Shown: positions 1 to 7,491 of the stretch, piece after piece
How the letters are laid out: every line of letters begins with the position of its first letter
How positions within the stretch are numbered: the first letter of the stretch is position 1
NCBI RefSeq assembly: GCF_000966195.1
Contig: NZ_LAHL01000024.1
Location: forward strand, 1-54,865
Direction of reading: 5' to 3'
DNA from: Domibacillus robiginosus
Lineage (GTDB): Bacteria > Bacillota > Bacilli > Bacillales > Domibacillaceae
Length of the DNA: 54,865 nucleotides
Notes under the pieces: generated by a model
What the model was told of the DNA's origin: nothing
What the model saw: only the letters and a program-made list of their open reading frames with translations
Databases searched by the model: none
Translations under genes and position numbers: made by a program

Positions 1-86
1 TTTAATGAAAGATAAAAAATTAAAACGTTGACGTTTTTATTGATTTTGTTCAGTTTTCAATGTTCAATTTGTCGCTCAACAGCAAC
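1..86 (-). promoter_or_regulatory. Leader of an rRNA operon leaving the window at the left edge
   Basis: Read on the minus strand, this stretch contains a TTGAAAACTGAACAAA-type element at about 46-64. Such elements recur in Bacillus rRNA leaders and 16S-23S spacers near the antitermination and processing signals. An AAAACG/CGTTTT inverted repeat follows at 22-37. It lies just downstream of a strong SigA promoter. A 16S gene should begin a little left of base 1, but none of it is inside the window, so its identity is inferred from the leader alone. Confidence 0.72.
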
Positions 87-92
87 TTTTAT

Positions 93-121
93 ATCATAGC
101 ACCCTGTTCACTGTACGTCAA
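93..121 (-). promoter_or_regulatory. SigA promoter, likely rRNA P2
   Basis: On the minus strand, TTGACG (116-121) is followed after exactly 17 bases by TATGAT (93-98). It fires leftward into the rRNA-type leader. The near-consensus hexamers and ideal spacing fit the downstream promoter of a tandem rRNA pair. Confidence 0.8.
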
Positions 122-174
122 CACTTTTTTCAAAATGTTTTCTGTACGTTTGTATCTCGTAACGGGCAAGATTT

Positions 175-204
175 AATTTACCATGCATACAATCAAAAGG
201 TCAA
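175..204 (-). promoter_or_regulatory. Candidate upstream rRNA promoter P1
   Basis: TTGACC (199-204) and TAAATT (175-180) are separated by 18 bases on the minus strand. The implied start is about 80 bases upstream of that from P2, similar to the tandem P1/P2 spacing of Bacillus rRNA operons. The match is weaker than P2. It sits in the divergent region shared with pdaB and is preceded by a long A-rich tract. Confidence 0.5.
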
Positions 205-277
205 TAGTTTTTCTTCTTTTTTTTATTTTTTTTCATATACTTTGTCAAATCACTTTAAAACGGAGGCTGAAGCCGCG

Positions 278-961
278 ATGCCATGGTTATTTATTCGATC
301 AAAACAGTTGAAATGGGCTGTTCTTTTTCTTTCATCCGTAACCATTTTTTTTGTTATGGTGTCCCCCCCGGCTGAACGGCCAGCTATTTCATTTGCCGGG
401 AAGCCTGCAGCAATTTACAAAGGTGATCAGCACGTTGCTTTGACAGTCAATGTAGACTCTTCTTCGAAAAATACGGCCAAGCTTGTAAATATATTCATCA
501 AACAGAAAGTAACAGCTTCTTTTTTTGTCACCTCAGCCTGGCTAAAAAAACATCCTAAAACAGCCAAACTTTTAGTGGATCGAGCTTTTGATATCGGTGT
601 ACTGTTGACAGACGTTTCAGACGACAGGACGGTAGAAAAAGAAATCGCTTCTGTTCAAAAAATATTGCGTACTTACGGGAGAGACTCTGTTCTTTATATA
701 CGAGAAGTTGAAGACACTGGAGAACTGCCGACTATGGCCTCCGCTCAAGGTTACCTGCCCATTCAATGGAGCGTAAATTTAGCGGACCGTCCCCCTTCAG
801 ATGTTATACGTCACGTTGATAAAGGAGATATTATTCTGCTTAATCCAGAAGAAGATTTGCGTGTAACCAGAAAGTGGCTGTCTCTGTTATTAACAAAAGA
901 AAAAGCCATCAGTTTATCTGAGATGGCCGGCGGGCAAACAAAAATTGATTATATCCCATAA
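278..961 (+). CDS. pdaB: PdaB-like polysaccharide deacetylase family protein, motifs degenerate
   Basis: This is the only plus-strand gene: 227 aa, starting at ATG 278 behind GGAGG (262-266). A TTG twelve codons upstream lacks such a site. A single membrane anchor (about residues 12-31, ending near VMVSPP) precedes an extracytoplasmic NodB-like domain. Position after cwlD-salA-kbaA, the KAIYKGD-like segment (AAIYKGDQ), LTVN, FFVTSAWLKKHP and the C-terminal IILLNP all align with PdaB, a sporulation protein needed to keep spores stable. The usual TFD motif is TVN, the RPP motif is REV and the LLH motif is LLN, so catalysis looks unlikely. PdaB of B. subtilis is already atypical, but this copy is more eroded. 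It converges on kbaA across a shared terminator. Confidence 0.8.
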   Translation: MPWLFIRSKQLKWAVLFLSSVTIFFVMVSPPAERPAISFAGKPAAIYKGDQHVALTVNVDSSSKNTAKLVNIFIKQKVTASFFVTSAWLKKHPKTAKLLVDRAFDIGVLLTDVSDDRTVEKEIASVQKILRTYGRDSVLYIREVEDTGELPTMASAQGYLPIQWSVNLADRPPSDVIRHVDKGDIILLNPEEDLRVTRKWLSLLLTKEKAISLSEMAGGQTKIDYIP

Positions 962-1004
962 AAGACAGGGAGCACTGCATTACGCTGCTCCCTGTCTTTT
1001 ATGG
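956..1004. terminator. Bidirectional terminator between pdaB and kbaA
   Basis: A perfect 19-bp stem (956-974 with 986-1004) with an 11-base loop is flanked by A-rich and T-rich ends in both directions. It can stop both convergent genes. The right arm lies inside the last codons of kbaA. Confidence 0.88.
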
Positions 1005-1582
1005 TTATATTTTGGAAGCATGAGCAGCTGAAATGCATTGCACGGCAGCAGGGTAAAGAGCATCAAGTACAGCCAGCTTTTTTCATTCGCCTGCAGGACA
1101 GGCAGCCATTCAAGTGTCGTAACAACGACCATAAAAAATAAGGCCGCTGTAAATACACTCCGGTTCTTGCCCTTTGCTTTGCTGTAAGCGGTCACAAGAC
1201 CAACCATGAGAAGGATTGCAGCGAGCAGTAAATATGAGCTGATCGTTTCGCCGCTGCTAAAGGCTTGAAAGCGAAAGTAAACGAGATCAAATAACACTAC
1301 GGCAATAAGAGCTACTTGGATAAATCCCCAATAAGACCGAAACAGCCCGAGCCCAAATTGGTGAATCGTTAAATACGCAAAAAAACCCATTTGGCTGATG
1401 ACGCTGAAAGTAAAGCCGACTCCAATGAGCCATGTTAAAACTGATAGAATCTCTCTCCACTCCCCATTTGCAAACAGCGGAGAAAATTCATCCCAGCGGA
1501 GAATAAACCCTAAAATACCTGTTACTGCTCCACCAATCAGCAGCGTATGTGTAAAAAAACGGATCCAATTTCGTATACCCAC
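980..1582 (-). CDS. kbaA: KinB-signalling pathway activation protein KbaA
   Basis: An integral membrane protein that in B. subtilis is needed for KinB-dependent entry into the sporulation phosphorelay. The preferred start is GTG at 1582, with an AGGAGG eight bases upstream, giving 200 aa, close to the B. subtilis length. A longer in-frame reading from TTG 1624 would run through that ribosome-binding site and is rejected. About six hydrophobic segments are visible, beginning WIRFFTHTLLIGGAVTGILG and ending LMLFTLLPCNAFQLLMLP. The gene follows salA but is separated from it by a strong terminator, so it probably has its own promoter. gerD, normally between salA and kbaA, is absent. Confidence 0.85.
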   Translation of the reverse strand: MGIRNWIRFFTHTLLIGGAVTGILGFILRWDEFSPLFANGEWREILSVLTWLIGVGFTFSVISQMGFFAYLTIHQFGLGLFRSYWGFIQVALIAVVLFDLVYFRFQAFSSGETISSYLLLAAILLMVGLVTAYSKAKGKNRSVFTAALFFMVVVTTLEWLPVLQANEKSWLYLMLFTLLPCNAFQLLMLPKYNHKRQGAA

Positions 1583-1660
1583 ACATAAATCCTCCTGTAT
1601 ATTCTTCTTCTTTAATTGTACCAAGACAAATACCCTTACACCATGAACATTTTTTATTCA

Positions 1661-1699
1661 TCATAAAAAAAGCTTTTGGGCCGAAGCCCAAAAGCTTTT
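1661..1699 (-). terminator. Terminator of salA
   Basis: A perfect 14-bp stem (1668-1681 with 1686-1699) and a four-base loop are followed on the minus strand by a run of T residues. The stem begins at the salA stop codon and would insulate kbaA from salA transcription. Confidence 0.9.
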
Positions 1700-2759
1700 A
1701 ATTGGATGCAATCTTTTGATCAAGTTTTTGAGCAATCTCCTGATAAATAGCGCCAAGCGGGTGGTCTTCCGCATAAACCGACGGAGCAAAGTCTTCTTCA
1801 TCCCAGTCCGGTTGCTGCAGCGGCAGACGGCCCAGCACATCAGTCCGCAGCTCGTCAGCGAGCTTGTCCCCGCCGCCGCGTCCAAAAATGTATTCTTTTT
1901 CGCCTGTTGTTTTGCTTTCAAAATACGCCATGTTTTCAACGACACCTACTACTTCGTGGTCTGTTTGAAGTGCCATCGCACCAGCACGAGCCGCTACAAA
2001 AGCAGCAGTTGGATGTGGTGTTGTCACAATGACTTCTTTACAACGAGGCAGAATCGTATGTACATCAAGTGCTACATCCCCTGTACCAGGAGGAAGATCT
2101 AAAAGCAGGTAGTCCAGATCGCCCCATTCTACTTCCGAAAAGAAATTGTTCAGCATTTTTCCAAGCATTGGGCCACGCCAGATAACCGGCGCATTATCAT
2201 CTACGAAAAAGCCCATGGAAATCACTTTAACACCAAAGCGATCAACCGGAAAAATCTTTTCACCGCGTACGACCGGGCGTGTTGTAATCCCCATCATATC
2301 GGGCACACTGAACCCATAAATGTCGGCATCAACCAGTCCGACTTTTTTGCCAAGACGCGCAAGGGCCACAGCCAGGTTCACCGACACCGTTGATTTCCCT
2401 ACTCCGCCTTTTCCACTTGCAATCGCCAGGAAGGTTGTTTCACTGTTAGGAGAAAGAAGTCCTTCATCCTTTTCCGCCGCATCGGCTCCACGAAATTTAG
2501 CAATGGTTTCTTCAGGAAGTTCCTTAAACCGAATACCCACCGTTTCAACGCCCGCTTCTTTCAAAGAATTCACAATACGCATTTGCAGCTGAAGCTGTTC
2601 GGGTGTGCCTGTTTGTGCGATAGCAATTTTCACACTGACATGGTTTTTTTCTTCTTTGATTGATACCTCTTCAAGACCACCTGTTTCAGAAAGCTGTTTA
2701 TGTAAAAAAGGGTCTTCAAGGGTATTAATGATGTCACGCACTTGCGTTTCTGTAATCAT
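1698..2759 (-). CDS. salA: Mrp/NBP35-type P-loop ATPase SalA
   Basis: 353 aa. Residues 1-80 form a MIP18-like (DUF59) domain. A Mrp-type deviant Walker A motif, GKGGVGKS, is at 116-123, followed by DADIYGFS and LLLDLPPGTGD. Proteins of this family bind or transfer Fe-S clusters; in B. subtilis SalA is also described as a negative regulator of scoC, and so as an activator of exoprotease expression. A CxxC cluster site typical of Fe-S carriers is not evident, which fits the regulatory SalA branch. The start ATG 2759 has an AAGGATGG-like site. The gene lies downstream of cwlD as in B. subtilis. Confidence 0.88.
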   Translation of the reverse strand: MITETQVRDIINTLEDPFLHKQLSETGGLEEVSIKEEKNHVSVKIAIAQTGTPEQLQLQMRIVNSLKEAGVETVGIRFKELPEETIAKFRGADAAEKDEGLLSPNSETTFLAIASGKGGVGKSTVSVNLAVALARLGKKVGLVDADIYGFSVPDMMGITTRPVVRGEKIFPVDRFGVKVISMGFFVDDNAPVIWRGPMLGKMLNNFFSEVEWGDLDYLLLDLPPGTGDVALDVHTILPRCKEVIVTTPHPTAAFVAARAGAMALQTDHEVVGVVENMAYFESKTTGEKEYIFGRGGGDKLADELRTDVLGRLPLQQPDWDEEDFAPSVYAEDHPLGAIYQEIAQKLDQKIASN

Positions 2760-2833
2760 AAGGGCACCATCCTTCGCCTATATTATTCTCATTATTCAGT
2801 ATAGCATACTCTACTAGGAATGTTAGAAAACGG

Positions 2834-3514
2834 TTACTGCTGGTCTACATAACGTAAAATACCCCGGGAAATAGCAGCCGCTGTTTTTTCCTGATAACTT
2901 TCGCTTTCTAAAAGCCGGCGTTCAGCAGGATTTGAGAGAAAGCCAATTTCCACAAGTGCACCAGGGACCTTTGCTTCTTTTAAAATAAATACATGGCCAA
3001 TCTCGGCCGGCTGCCGGTCTGTATTCCCAAGGTTGCCGACCAGTTCTTTTTGAATCGATACGGCGATCTGCTTGTTTTCGGGTATGTGGGGCGAGTAAAA
3101 AGTCTGCGCACCCCGCCATTGCTCAGCTGGAATCGCATTTAAATGGACACTGACAAACAAATCGACTCCCGATTCATTGATCAACTGTTTTCTTTTTCGT
3201 AAATCCTCGGTTTTTCGGGTGCGGACACTTTTCGTATCTTCTGCGGCTAAATCTTTATCTTTTTCACGGGTCATGAGAACAACGGCCCCTTGTCCATTTA
3301 AATACTCGCGCAGCTTTTCCGAAACAGCCAGGGCGATATCTTTTTCAAGTGCCGGCTCGTTTCCCGCACCGCCGTCCATTCCTCCATGCCCTGGATCAAT
3401 CATAATCGTCATGCCGGTAAGCGGAGGACGCCAATCATTAAACACCGGCTTTACCCCTTGGTATAAAAAAGCAGCTGCTGCTGCGAGCATCAGAACGAAA
3501 ACAAGCTTTTTCAT
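2834..3514 (-). CDS. cwlD: Germination-specific N-acetylmuramoyl-L-alanine amidase CwlD
   Basis: 226 aa with an N-terminal signal anchor (about residues 4-20) and a zinc Amidase_3 domain. Visible motifs are IDPGHGGMDGGA (zinc His 43), LEKDIAL (Glu 57), SVHLNA (His 124) and VEIGFLSNP (catalytic Glu 189). CwlD removes the peptide side chain from muramic acid so that muramic-delta-lactam forms in spore cortex, which lets lytic enzymes recognise cortex at germination. The start ATG 3514 follows a GGGGGGAG site. A CATATAGT element, close to the SigE -10, lies 24 bases upstream. The 491 bases before the gene hold no convincing ORF. Confidence 0.93.
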   Translation of the reverse strand: MKKLVFVLMLAAAAAFLYQGVKPVFNDWRPPLTGMTIMIDPGHGGMDGGAGNEPALEKDIALAVSEKLREYLNGQGAVVLMTREKDKDLAAEDTKSVRTRKTEDLRKRKQLINESGVDLFVSVHLNAIPAEQWRGAQTFYSPHIPENKQIAVSIQKELVGNLGNTDRQPAEIGHVFILKEAKVPGALVEIGFLSNPAERRLLESESYQEKTAAAISRGILRYVDQQ

Positions 3515-3911
3515 CGCTTCTCCCCCCTGTCACGATCACTATATGAAAAAAACTCCGTGCACATGAAAAAATCCTTTCTCCAAATGAAAGAAAGAACGGT
3601 TAATAAGCAAAGCATGCCTTTAGCCAGAGAAGGAAGAACAGGGCTTAAGGGAAGGCGAAGGAAGCTTCCATTTACAATTAAATTTTTTTCAACTGTTAAC
3701 GTACCTTCCAGGGTCCCCGATGTATCTGAGTGAAGAAATTGGGTAGAGTCGAGACCACCCAATGTGCTGCCAGCCTCTCCGCTTTCTCATCGTTTCATTG
3801 TCGTTTACTGTACAAAAGAATGATAAGCTGTCATAGATTTTATATACGGCGACTTACGGGCTGGGATGCCTGATAGACGGCTTGGAAAGCAAGCCAGCAG
3901 CAACTGCCAAA

Positions 3912-3939
3912 AGTATATTGTGCTCTGAACTTTGGTCAA
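3912..3939 (-). promoter_or_regulatory. SigA-type promoter between rpsI and cwlD
   Basis: TTGACC (3934-3939) and TATACT (3912-3917) are separated by 16 bases on the minus strand, directly downstream of the rpsI terminator. It would start a transcript with about 390 untranslated bases before cwlD, or a stand-alone small RNA. Confidence 0.6.
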
Positions 3940-3956
3940 AAGCTCTTTTTAAGCAC

Positions 3957-3989
3957 AAAAAAGACTCCCAACCAAAATGGTTGAGAGCC
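3957..3989 (-). terminator. Terminator of rpsI
   Basis: On the minus strand the stem CTCTCAACCA/TGGTTGGGAG (one mismatch) with a short loop is followed by TCTTTTTT. It ends the truA-rplM-rpsI transcript. Confidence 0.85.
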
Positions 3990-4005
3990 TTCCAAACGCC
4001 AAAAA

Positions 4006-4398
4006 TTAACGTTTTGAGAACTGAGGTGCGCGACGAGCGCCTTTAAGACCGTATTTTTTACGTTCTTTCGCACGTGCATCACGTGTAAGGTAGCCAGCAC
4101 GTTTTAGTGTTGGACGGAATTCTGGATCAGCTTGCAGAAGAGCACGCGCGATACCATGACGGATCGCTCCCGCTTGTCCTGTGTAGCCGCCTCCGTTTAC
4201 ATTTACGTGTACATCGTAGCTGTTTACTGTTTCAGTCGCAACAAGCGGCTGGTTGATCACAGTGCGCAGCGCTTCGAATGGAATATAATCTTCAGCAGTA
4301 CGGCCGTTGATGATGATTTTACCCTCGCCTGGTACGAGGCGTACGCGAGCTACTGAACTTTTACGGCGTCCTGTGCCTAAGTATTGAACTTGTGACAA
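4006..4398 (-). CDS. rpsI: 30S ribosomal protein S9
   Basis: 130 aa when started at TTG 4398, eight bases after AGGAGG. This yields (M)[20 protein letters not shown], which matches the family N-terminus. An ATG two codons earlier (4404) is only two bases from the same ribosome-binding site and is less likely. The C-terminal [14 protein letters not shown] is the basic S9 tail that reaches the P-site tRNA. The gene is co-transcribed with rplM, 28 bases upstream, and followed by a strong terminator. Confidence 0.96.
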   Translation of the reverse strand: MSQVQYLGTGRRKSSVARVRLVPGEGKIIINGRTAEDYIPFEALRTVINQPLVATETVNSYDVHVNVNGGGYTGQAGAIRHGIARALLQADPEFRPTLKRAGYLTRDARAKERKKYGLKGARRAPQFSKR

Positions 4399-4426
4399 TG
4401 TCATTTCCTCCTTTTAGTTAAATAAA

Positions 4427-4864
4427 TTATCCGCGAAGTTCGTAAACTTCTGGTTGTTGTGCTTCGTGTTTGTGTTCTGCTCCAGCGTAAACGTGAAGTT
4501 TCTTGAACATTTGACGACCTAAAGAACCTTTTGGAAGCATGCCTTTAATTGCAAGCTCAAGCATTCTTTCAGGGTTTTTATCACGCATTTGACCTGCAGT
4601 AGTTGATTTTAAACCACCTGGATACATGCTGTGACGGTAGTAGATTTTCCCTTGAAGTTTGTTACCTGTTAATTCGATTTTAGACGCGTTGATGATGATT
4701 ACGTTGTCGCCTGTGTCAATGTGTGGTGTGAAAGTTGGTTTATGTTTGCCGCGCAAAATAGATGCTACTTCGCTTGAAAGACGGCCCAATGTTTTGCCTT
4801 CAGCATCGATTACGAACCATTTACGCTCGATTTCGCCTGCTTTCGCCATATAAGTCGTACGCAT
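4427..4864 (-). CDS. rplM: 50S ribosomal protein L13
   Basis: 145 aa, the usual Bacillus length. Diagnostic stretches are [31 protein letters not shown] and [19 protein letters not shown]13 is an early-assembling large-subunit protein. The gene heads rplM-rpsI and is preceded by its own promoter and a short structured leader, so it can be expressed separately from truA. The start ATG 4864 has a good AGGAGG site. Confidence 0.97.
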   Translation of the reverse strand: MRTTYMAKAGEIERKWFVIDAEGKTLGRLSSEVASILRGKHKPTFTPHIDTGDNVIIINASKIELTGNKLQGKIYYRHSMYPGGLKSTTAGQMRDKNPERMLELAIKGMLPKGSLGRQMFKKLHVYAGAEHKHEAQQPEVYELRG

Positions 4865-4962
4865 TATTTACCCTCCTGATTTGTTTGTATTTTACGGTTC
4901 CATGTATTTATATCACGAATAAGTTTCCGGGGCTTATCGTGGGGTCAAATAACATACCATAT
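4865..4962 (-). promoter_or_regulatory. Probable L13 leader upstream of rplM
   Basis: The transcript from the rplM promoter starts with about 95 untranslated bases. They contain a bulged hairpin CACG-ATAAG/CTTAT-T-CGTG (about 4916-4943 on the plus strand). Firmicutes are known to carry an L13-responsive leader at this place. I infer identity from position and shape and have not matched a covariance model. Confidence 0.55.
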
Positions 4963-4965
4963 GCT

Positions 4966-4994
4966 ATAATATACCGCTTGTTATTCATTGTCAA
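4966..4994 (-). promoter_or_regulatory. SigA promoter of rplM-rpsI
   Basis: A perfect TTGACA (4989-4994) and TATTAT (4966-4971) are spaced by 17 bases on the minus strand. The promoter sits between truA and rplM. Confidence 0.8.
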
Positions 4995-5079
4995 GAAAAA
5001 ATGCAACACTTGGTGAAGTTGTCACGAAAAGAATTTAAAATACAGCTTTTTGAGGACGCTCAGATTGGTAGAAACCCCG

Positions 5080-5826
5080 TTATTGATAATCAACACGCCA
5101 TAGATACAAGCCTTCTGCAGGAGCCGTCTGAGCGGCACAATTGCGGTCTCTTGCTGCTAGAATATGAGCGACCTCATCAGGCTCCAGACGCCCGTTTCCG
5201 ACCTTTATAAGGGTTCCTGTCATGATCCGCACCATGTTATATAAAAAGCCGGTACCCGCAAAGCGGATTTCCAGGTCGTCACCCTGCTCTAAAAATGAAA
5301 TATCTGTGACAGTTCGCACTTTATTTTCTTTATCCGTTTTCGTCGAGCAAAAAGAAGTAAAATCATGCTCTCCCAGCAGATGGACAGCCGCTCGCTTCAT
5401 TCGTTCAACGTCCAGTGGATATGGATAATGATAGGCATGCACCGTGCGAAACGGATCCCGATACGGTGTCCGGTAAATACGGTAGCGGTACTCTTTGCCT
5501 GTAACCGAGTAACGGGCATGAAAGGACTCCGGAACTTCCTCGGTCCGCTTAACGGATATGTCACTTGGTAGTTCTCCATTTAAGGCACGTGCCCATCGCT
5601 CGGCCGGCATCCCTATTGGCGTATCAAAGTGAACGATTTGCCCCATTGCATGCACGCCGGCATCAGTGCGGCCTGATGCGTGCGTTTTTATCGGTACTTT
5701 TTTATGGATCTTCCAAAGTGCCCGCTCTAACTCCTGCTGCACAGTCCGATCCTTCGGCTGTGACTGGTAGCCAGAAAAGCGCGAGCCGTCATACATTAAC
5801 TCACATTTAATTCGCTTCACGCTCAT
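5080..5826 (-). CDS. truA: tRNA pseudouridine(38-40) synthase TruA
   Basis: 248 aa. It isomerises uridines 38-40 in the anticodon arm of many tRNAs. The catalytic aspartate is Asp 55 in ASGRTDAGVHA, with DGSRFSGYQSQP near the N-terminus and GTGFLYNMVRIMTGTL toward the C-terminus, all TruA signatures. It follows ecfT by 7 bases, so it is translated from the ECF transporter mRNA. The order ecfA1-ecfA2-ecfT-truA is standard in Bacilli. Confidence 0.96.
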   Translation of the reverse strand: MSVKRIKCELMYDGSRFSGYQSQPKDRTVQQELERALWKIHKKVPIKTHASGRTDAGVHAMGQIVHFDTPIGMPAERWARALNGELPSDISVKRTEEVPESFHARYSVTGKEYRYRIYRTPYRDPFRTVHAYHYPYPLDVERMKRAAVHLLGEHDFTSFCSTKTDKENKVRTVTDISFLEQGDDLEIRFAGTGFLYNMVRIMTGTLIKVGNGRLEPDEVAHILAARDRNCAAQTAPAEGLYLWRVDYQ

Positions 5827-5833
5827 TCCTCCA

Positions 5834-6631
5834 TCAGCTTCTCAGCCCGAATAAAGCAGCGGCAAGTGCCACAAGAACGAGCAGCGCAGCCGTATCCCGA
5901 CCATGCCAGGCAAGCACGCGGTATTTTGTGCGCCCTTCCCCGCCGCGGTACCCCCGCGCTTCCATCGCTACTGCCAGCTCCTCCGCTCGCTTAAAGGCAC
6001 TTACAAACAGAGGGATTAAAAGCGGGATAACCGCTTTGATCCGGCTTGTAAGGGACCCGCTTGTAAAATCAGCACCCCGCGCCATTTGCGCTTTCATAAT
6101 TTTATCCGTTTCATCCAATAGAGTCGGGATGAAACGCAAAGAGATCGACATCATTAACGCAAGCTCATGAACCGGGACCTTCACCCTTTTTAAGGGGCCA
6201 AAAAGCGATTCAATGCCGTCTGTTACCGATATAGGAGGTGTTGTCAGCGTGAGCAGTGACGTCACGAAGATAAGCAAAAGGAAGCGCAGGGAAATAAAAG
6301 CGCCTTTTATAACCCCGCCTTTGTAGATGCTTAAGAACCCAAGCTGAGCCAGCACCTCTCCCTCTTTTGTGAAAAACACATGCAATAGAAATGTAAATAG
6401 AATAAGCCAAATGACCGGCTTTAATCCAGTCATTAAAAACTGAATCTTTATATTTGATAGCACAATAACGAAAAGTGTAAAAACGCCGAGTAAGGCGTAC
6501 GTAAGCACATTATTGGCCAAAAACACAACAAAAACAAAACCGAAAATAAATAAAAGCTTTGCACGCGGATCCATGCGATGTACAACGGAATTCAGCGGCA
6601 AATAGCGTCCCAAAATAATTTTTTCCATCAT
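5834..6631 (-). CDS. ecfT: ECF transporter transmembrane subunit EcfT
   Basis: 265 aa (264 from the second Met). About six hydrophobic segments are visible, including LLFIFGFVFVVFLANNVLTY and FISLRFLLLIFVTSLLTL. The cytoplasmic coupling region contains two Ala-Arg-Gly motifs, QMARGADF and AMEARGYRGG, which contact the two ATPases. EcfT couples ATP hydrolysis to exchangeable substrate-binding S-components for vitamins encoded elsewhere. The start overlaps the ecfA2 stop by four bases (ATGA), implying translational coupling. Confidence 0.95.
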   Translation of the reverse strand: MMEKIILGRYLPLNSVVHRMDPRAKLLFIFGFVFVVFLANNVLTYALLGVFTLFVIVLSNIKIQFLMTGLKPVIWLILFTFLLHVFFTKEGEVLAQLGFLSIYKGGVIKGAFISLRFLLLIFVTSLLTLTTPPISVTDGIESLFGPLKRVKVPVHELALMMSISLRFIPTLLDETDKIMKAQMARGADFTSGSLTSRIKAVIPLLIPLFVSAFKRAEELAVAMEARGYRGGEGRTKYRVLAWHGRDTAALLVLVALAAALFGLRS

Positions 6632-7491
6632 GAGCGTTCACCTTGAAGCCGTGCTATTTCTTGGGCCAATTCTTCGGGTGTTAAACAAAGCTGACGAAGC
6701 GGCTGTCCCAGCTTTTCTTCAAACAAACGCTGCATCCGCACCGTTTCCGGCACGTCAAGCCCAAGGGCCGTCAAACTGGCACGATCATGAAAAAGGTCAC
6801 GTGGCGTTCCTCTTTTCGCCACTCTGCCCTTATGCATCACCACAATCCGATCTGCGTAACGAGCCGCATCTTCCATGCTGTGCGTAACGAGCACACAGGT
6901 CAGGCCATTTTCCTTTTTAAGAGACGCAAACAGCTCCATCACCTCTCGGCGGCCTCGAGGATCCAGCCCTGCGGTCGGTTCATCTAATACAAGCACATCA
7001 GGCTTCATGGCGAGCACCCCCGCGATTGCTACCCGGCGCATTTGCCCTCCTGACAGGTCAAAAGGAGAGCGCTCCAGGACAGAGGGAGGAAGTCCAACGA
7101 GACGAACGGCTTCGCGCGCACGCTGTCTGGCTTCTTCTTCAGACATGCCAAAATTCATGGGACCAAAACAAATATCCTTCTCTACTGTTTCTTCAAACAG
7201 CTGATGCTCTGGAAATTGAAATACAATGCCGACACGACGGCGGATTTCTTTTAAATTCTTTTCCTTCCGGCCGGCCGCAATAGTCCGGCTGCCAATCTCT
7301 ATCTCGCCTTGTAGCGGCTTCAACAGCACATTTAAATGCTGAAGCACTGTCGACTTCCCAGAGCCGGTGTGACCGATTAAAGCCACATACTCACCGGAGG
7401 GGACATGAAAGGTTACATCTGTGATCGCAAGACGCTCAAATGGCGTGCCCGCTGCATAACGGTACTCTACTTCTTGAAATTTAATGTCCAT
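6628..7491 (-). CDS. ecfA2: ECF transporter ATPase EcfA2
   Basis: 287 aa ABC ATPase. It carries Walker A GHTGSGKS, Q-loop VFQFPEHQLFEETV, signature LSGGQMRR, Walker B VLVLDEPTAGLDP and the switch His in VTHSMEDA. It pairs with EcfA1 as the ATPase heterodimer of a group II (shared-module) ECF transporter. It overlaps ecfA1 by 25 bases and ecfT by 4. The start ATG 7491 is inside the end of ecfA1. Confidence 0.95.
   Translation of the reverse strand: MDIKFQEVEYRYAAGTPFERLAITDVTFHVPSGEYVALIGHTGSGKSTVLQHLNVLLKPLQGEIEIGSRTIAAGRKEKNLKEIRRRVGIVFQFPEHQLFEETVEKDICFGPMNFGMSEEEARQRAREAVRLVGLPPSVLERSPFDLSGGQMRRVAIAGVLAMKPDVLVLDEPTAGLDPRGRREVMELFASLKKENGLTCVLVTHSMEDAARYADRIVVMHKGRVAKRGTPRDLFHDRASLTALGLDVPETVRMQRLFEEKLGQPLRQLCLTPEELAQEIARLQGERS

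Larger units (their letters stand above)
3515..4005 (-). other. 491-base gap before cwlD: probable structured 5' UTR or small RNA
   Basis: No convincing gene is visible. On the minus strand it holds the rpsI terminator, then a SigA-type promoter. After that come inverted repeats GGCTTG/CAAGCC (about 3872-3888) and ATTGGGT/ACCCAAT (about 3737-3762), and an A/T-rich ACAGTT/AATTGT pair near 3668-3690. The last 25 bases before cwlD carry a CATATAGT element. In B. subtilis ybaJ and ybaK occupy this interval, and neither is present. The structure matches no riboswitch class that I recognise. Confidence 0.5.

Noticed and set aside
1488-1591. A frame starting ATG TGT GGG that uses the same AGGAGG as kbaA
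   Set aside because: It has no family resemblance and is out of frame with the clear KbaA membrane protein, which has a properly spaced GTG.
3511-3762. An 83-codon minus-strand frame upstream of cwlD
   Set aside because: No ribosome-binding site, low-complexity composition, no family resemblance, and it overlaps the cwlD start region; treated as noncoding.
3786-3960. A SAM, purine or other known riboswitch before cwlD
   Set aside because: Individual words look similar but none of the conserved core arrangements could be fitted.
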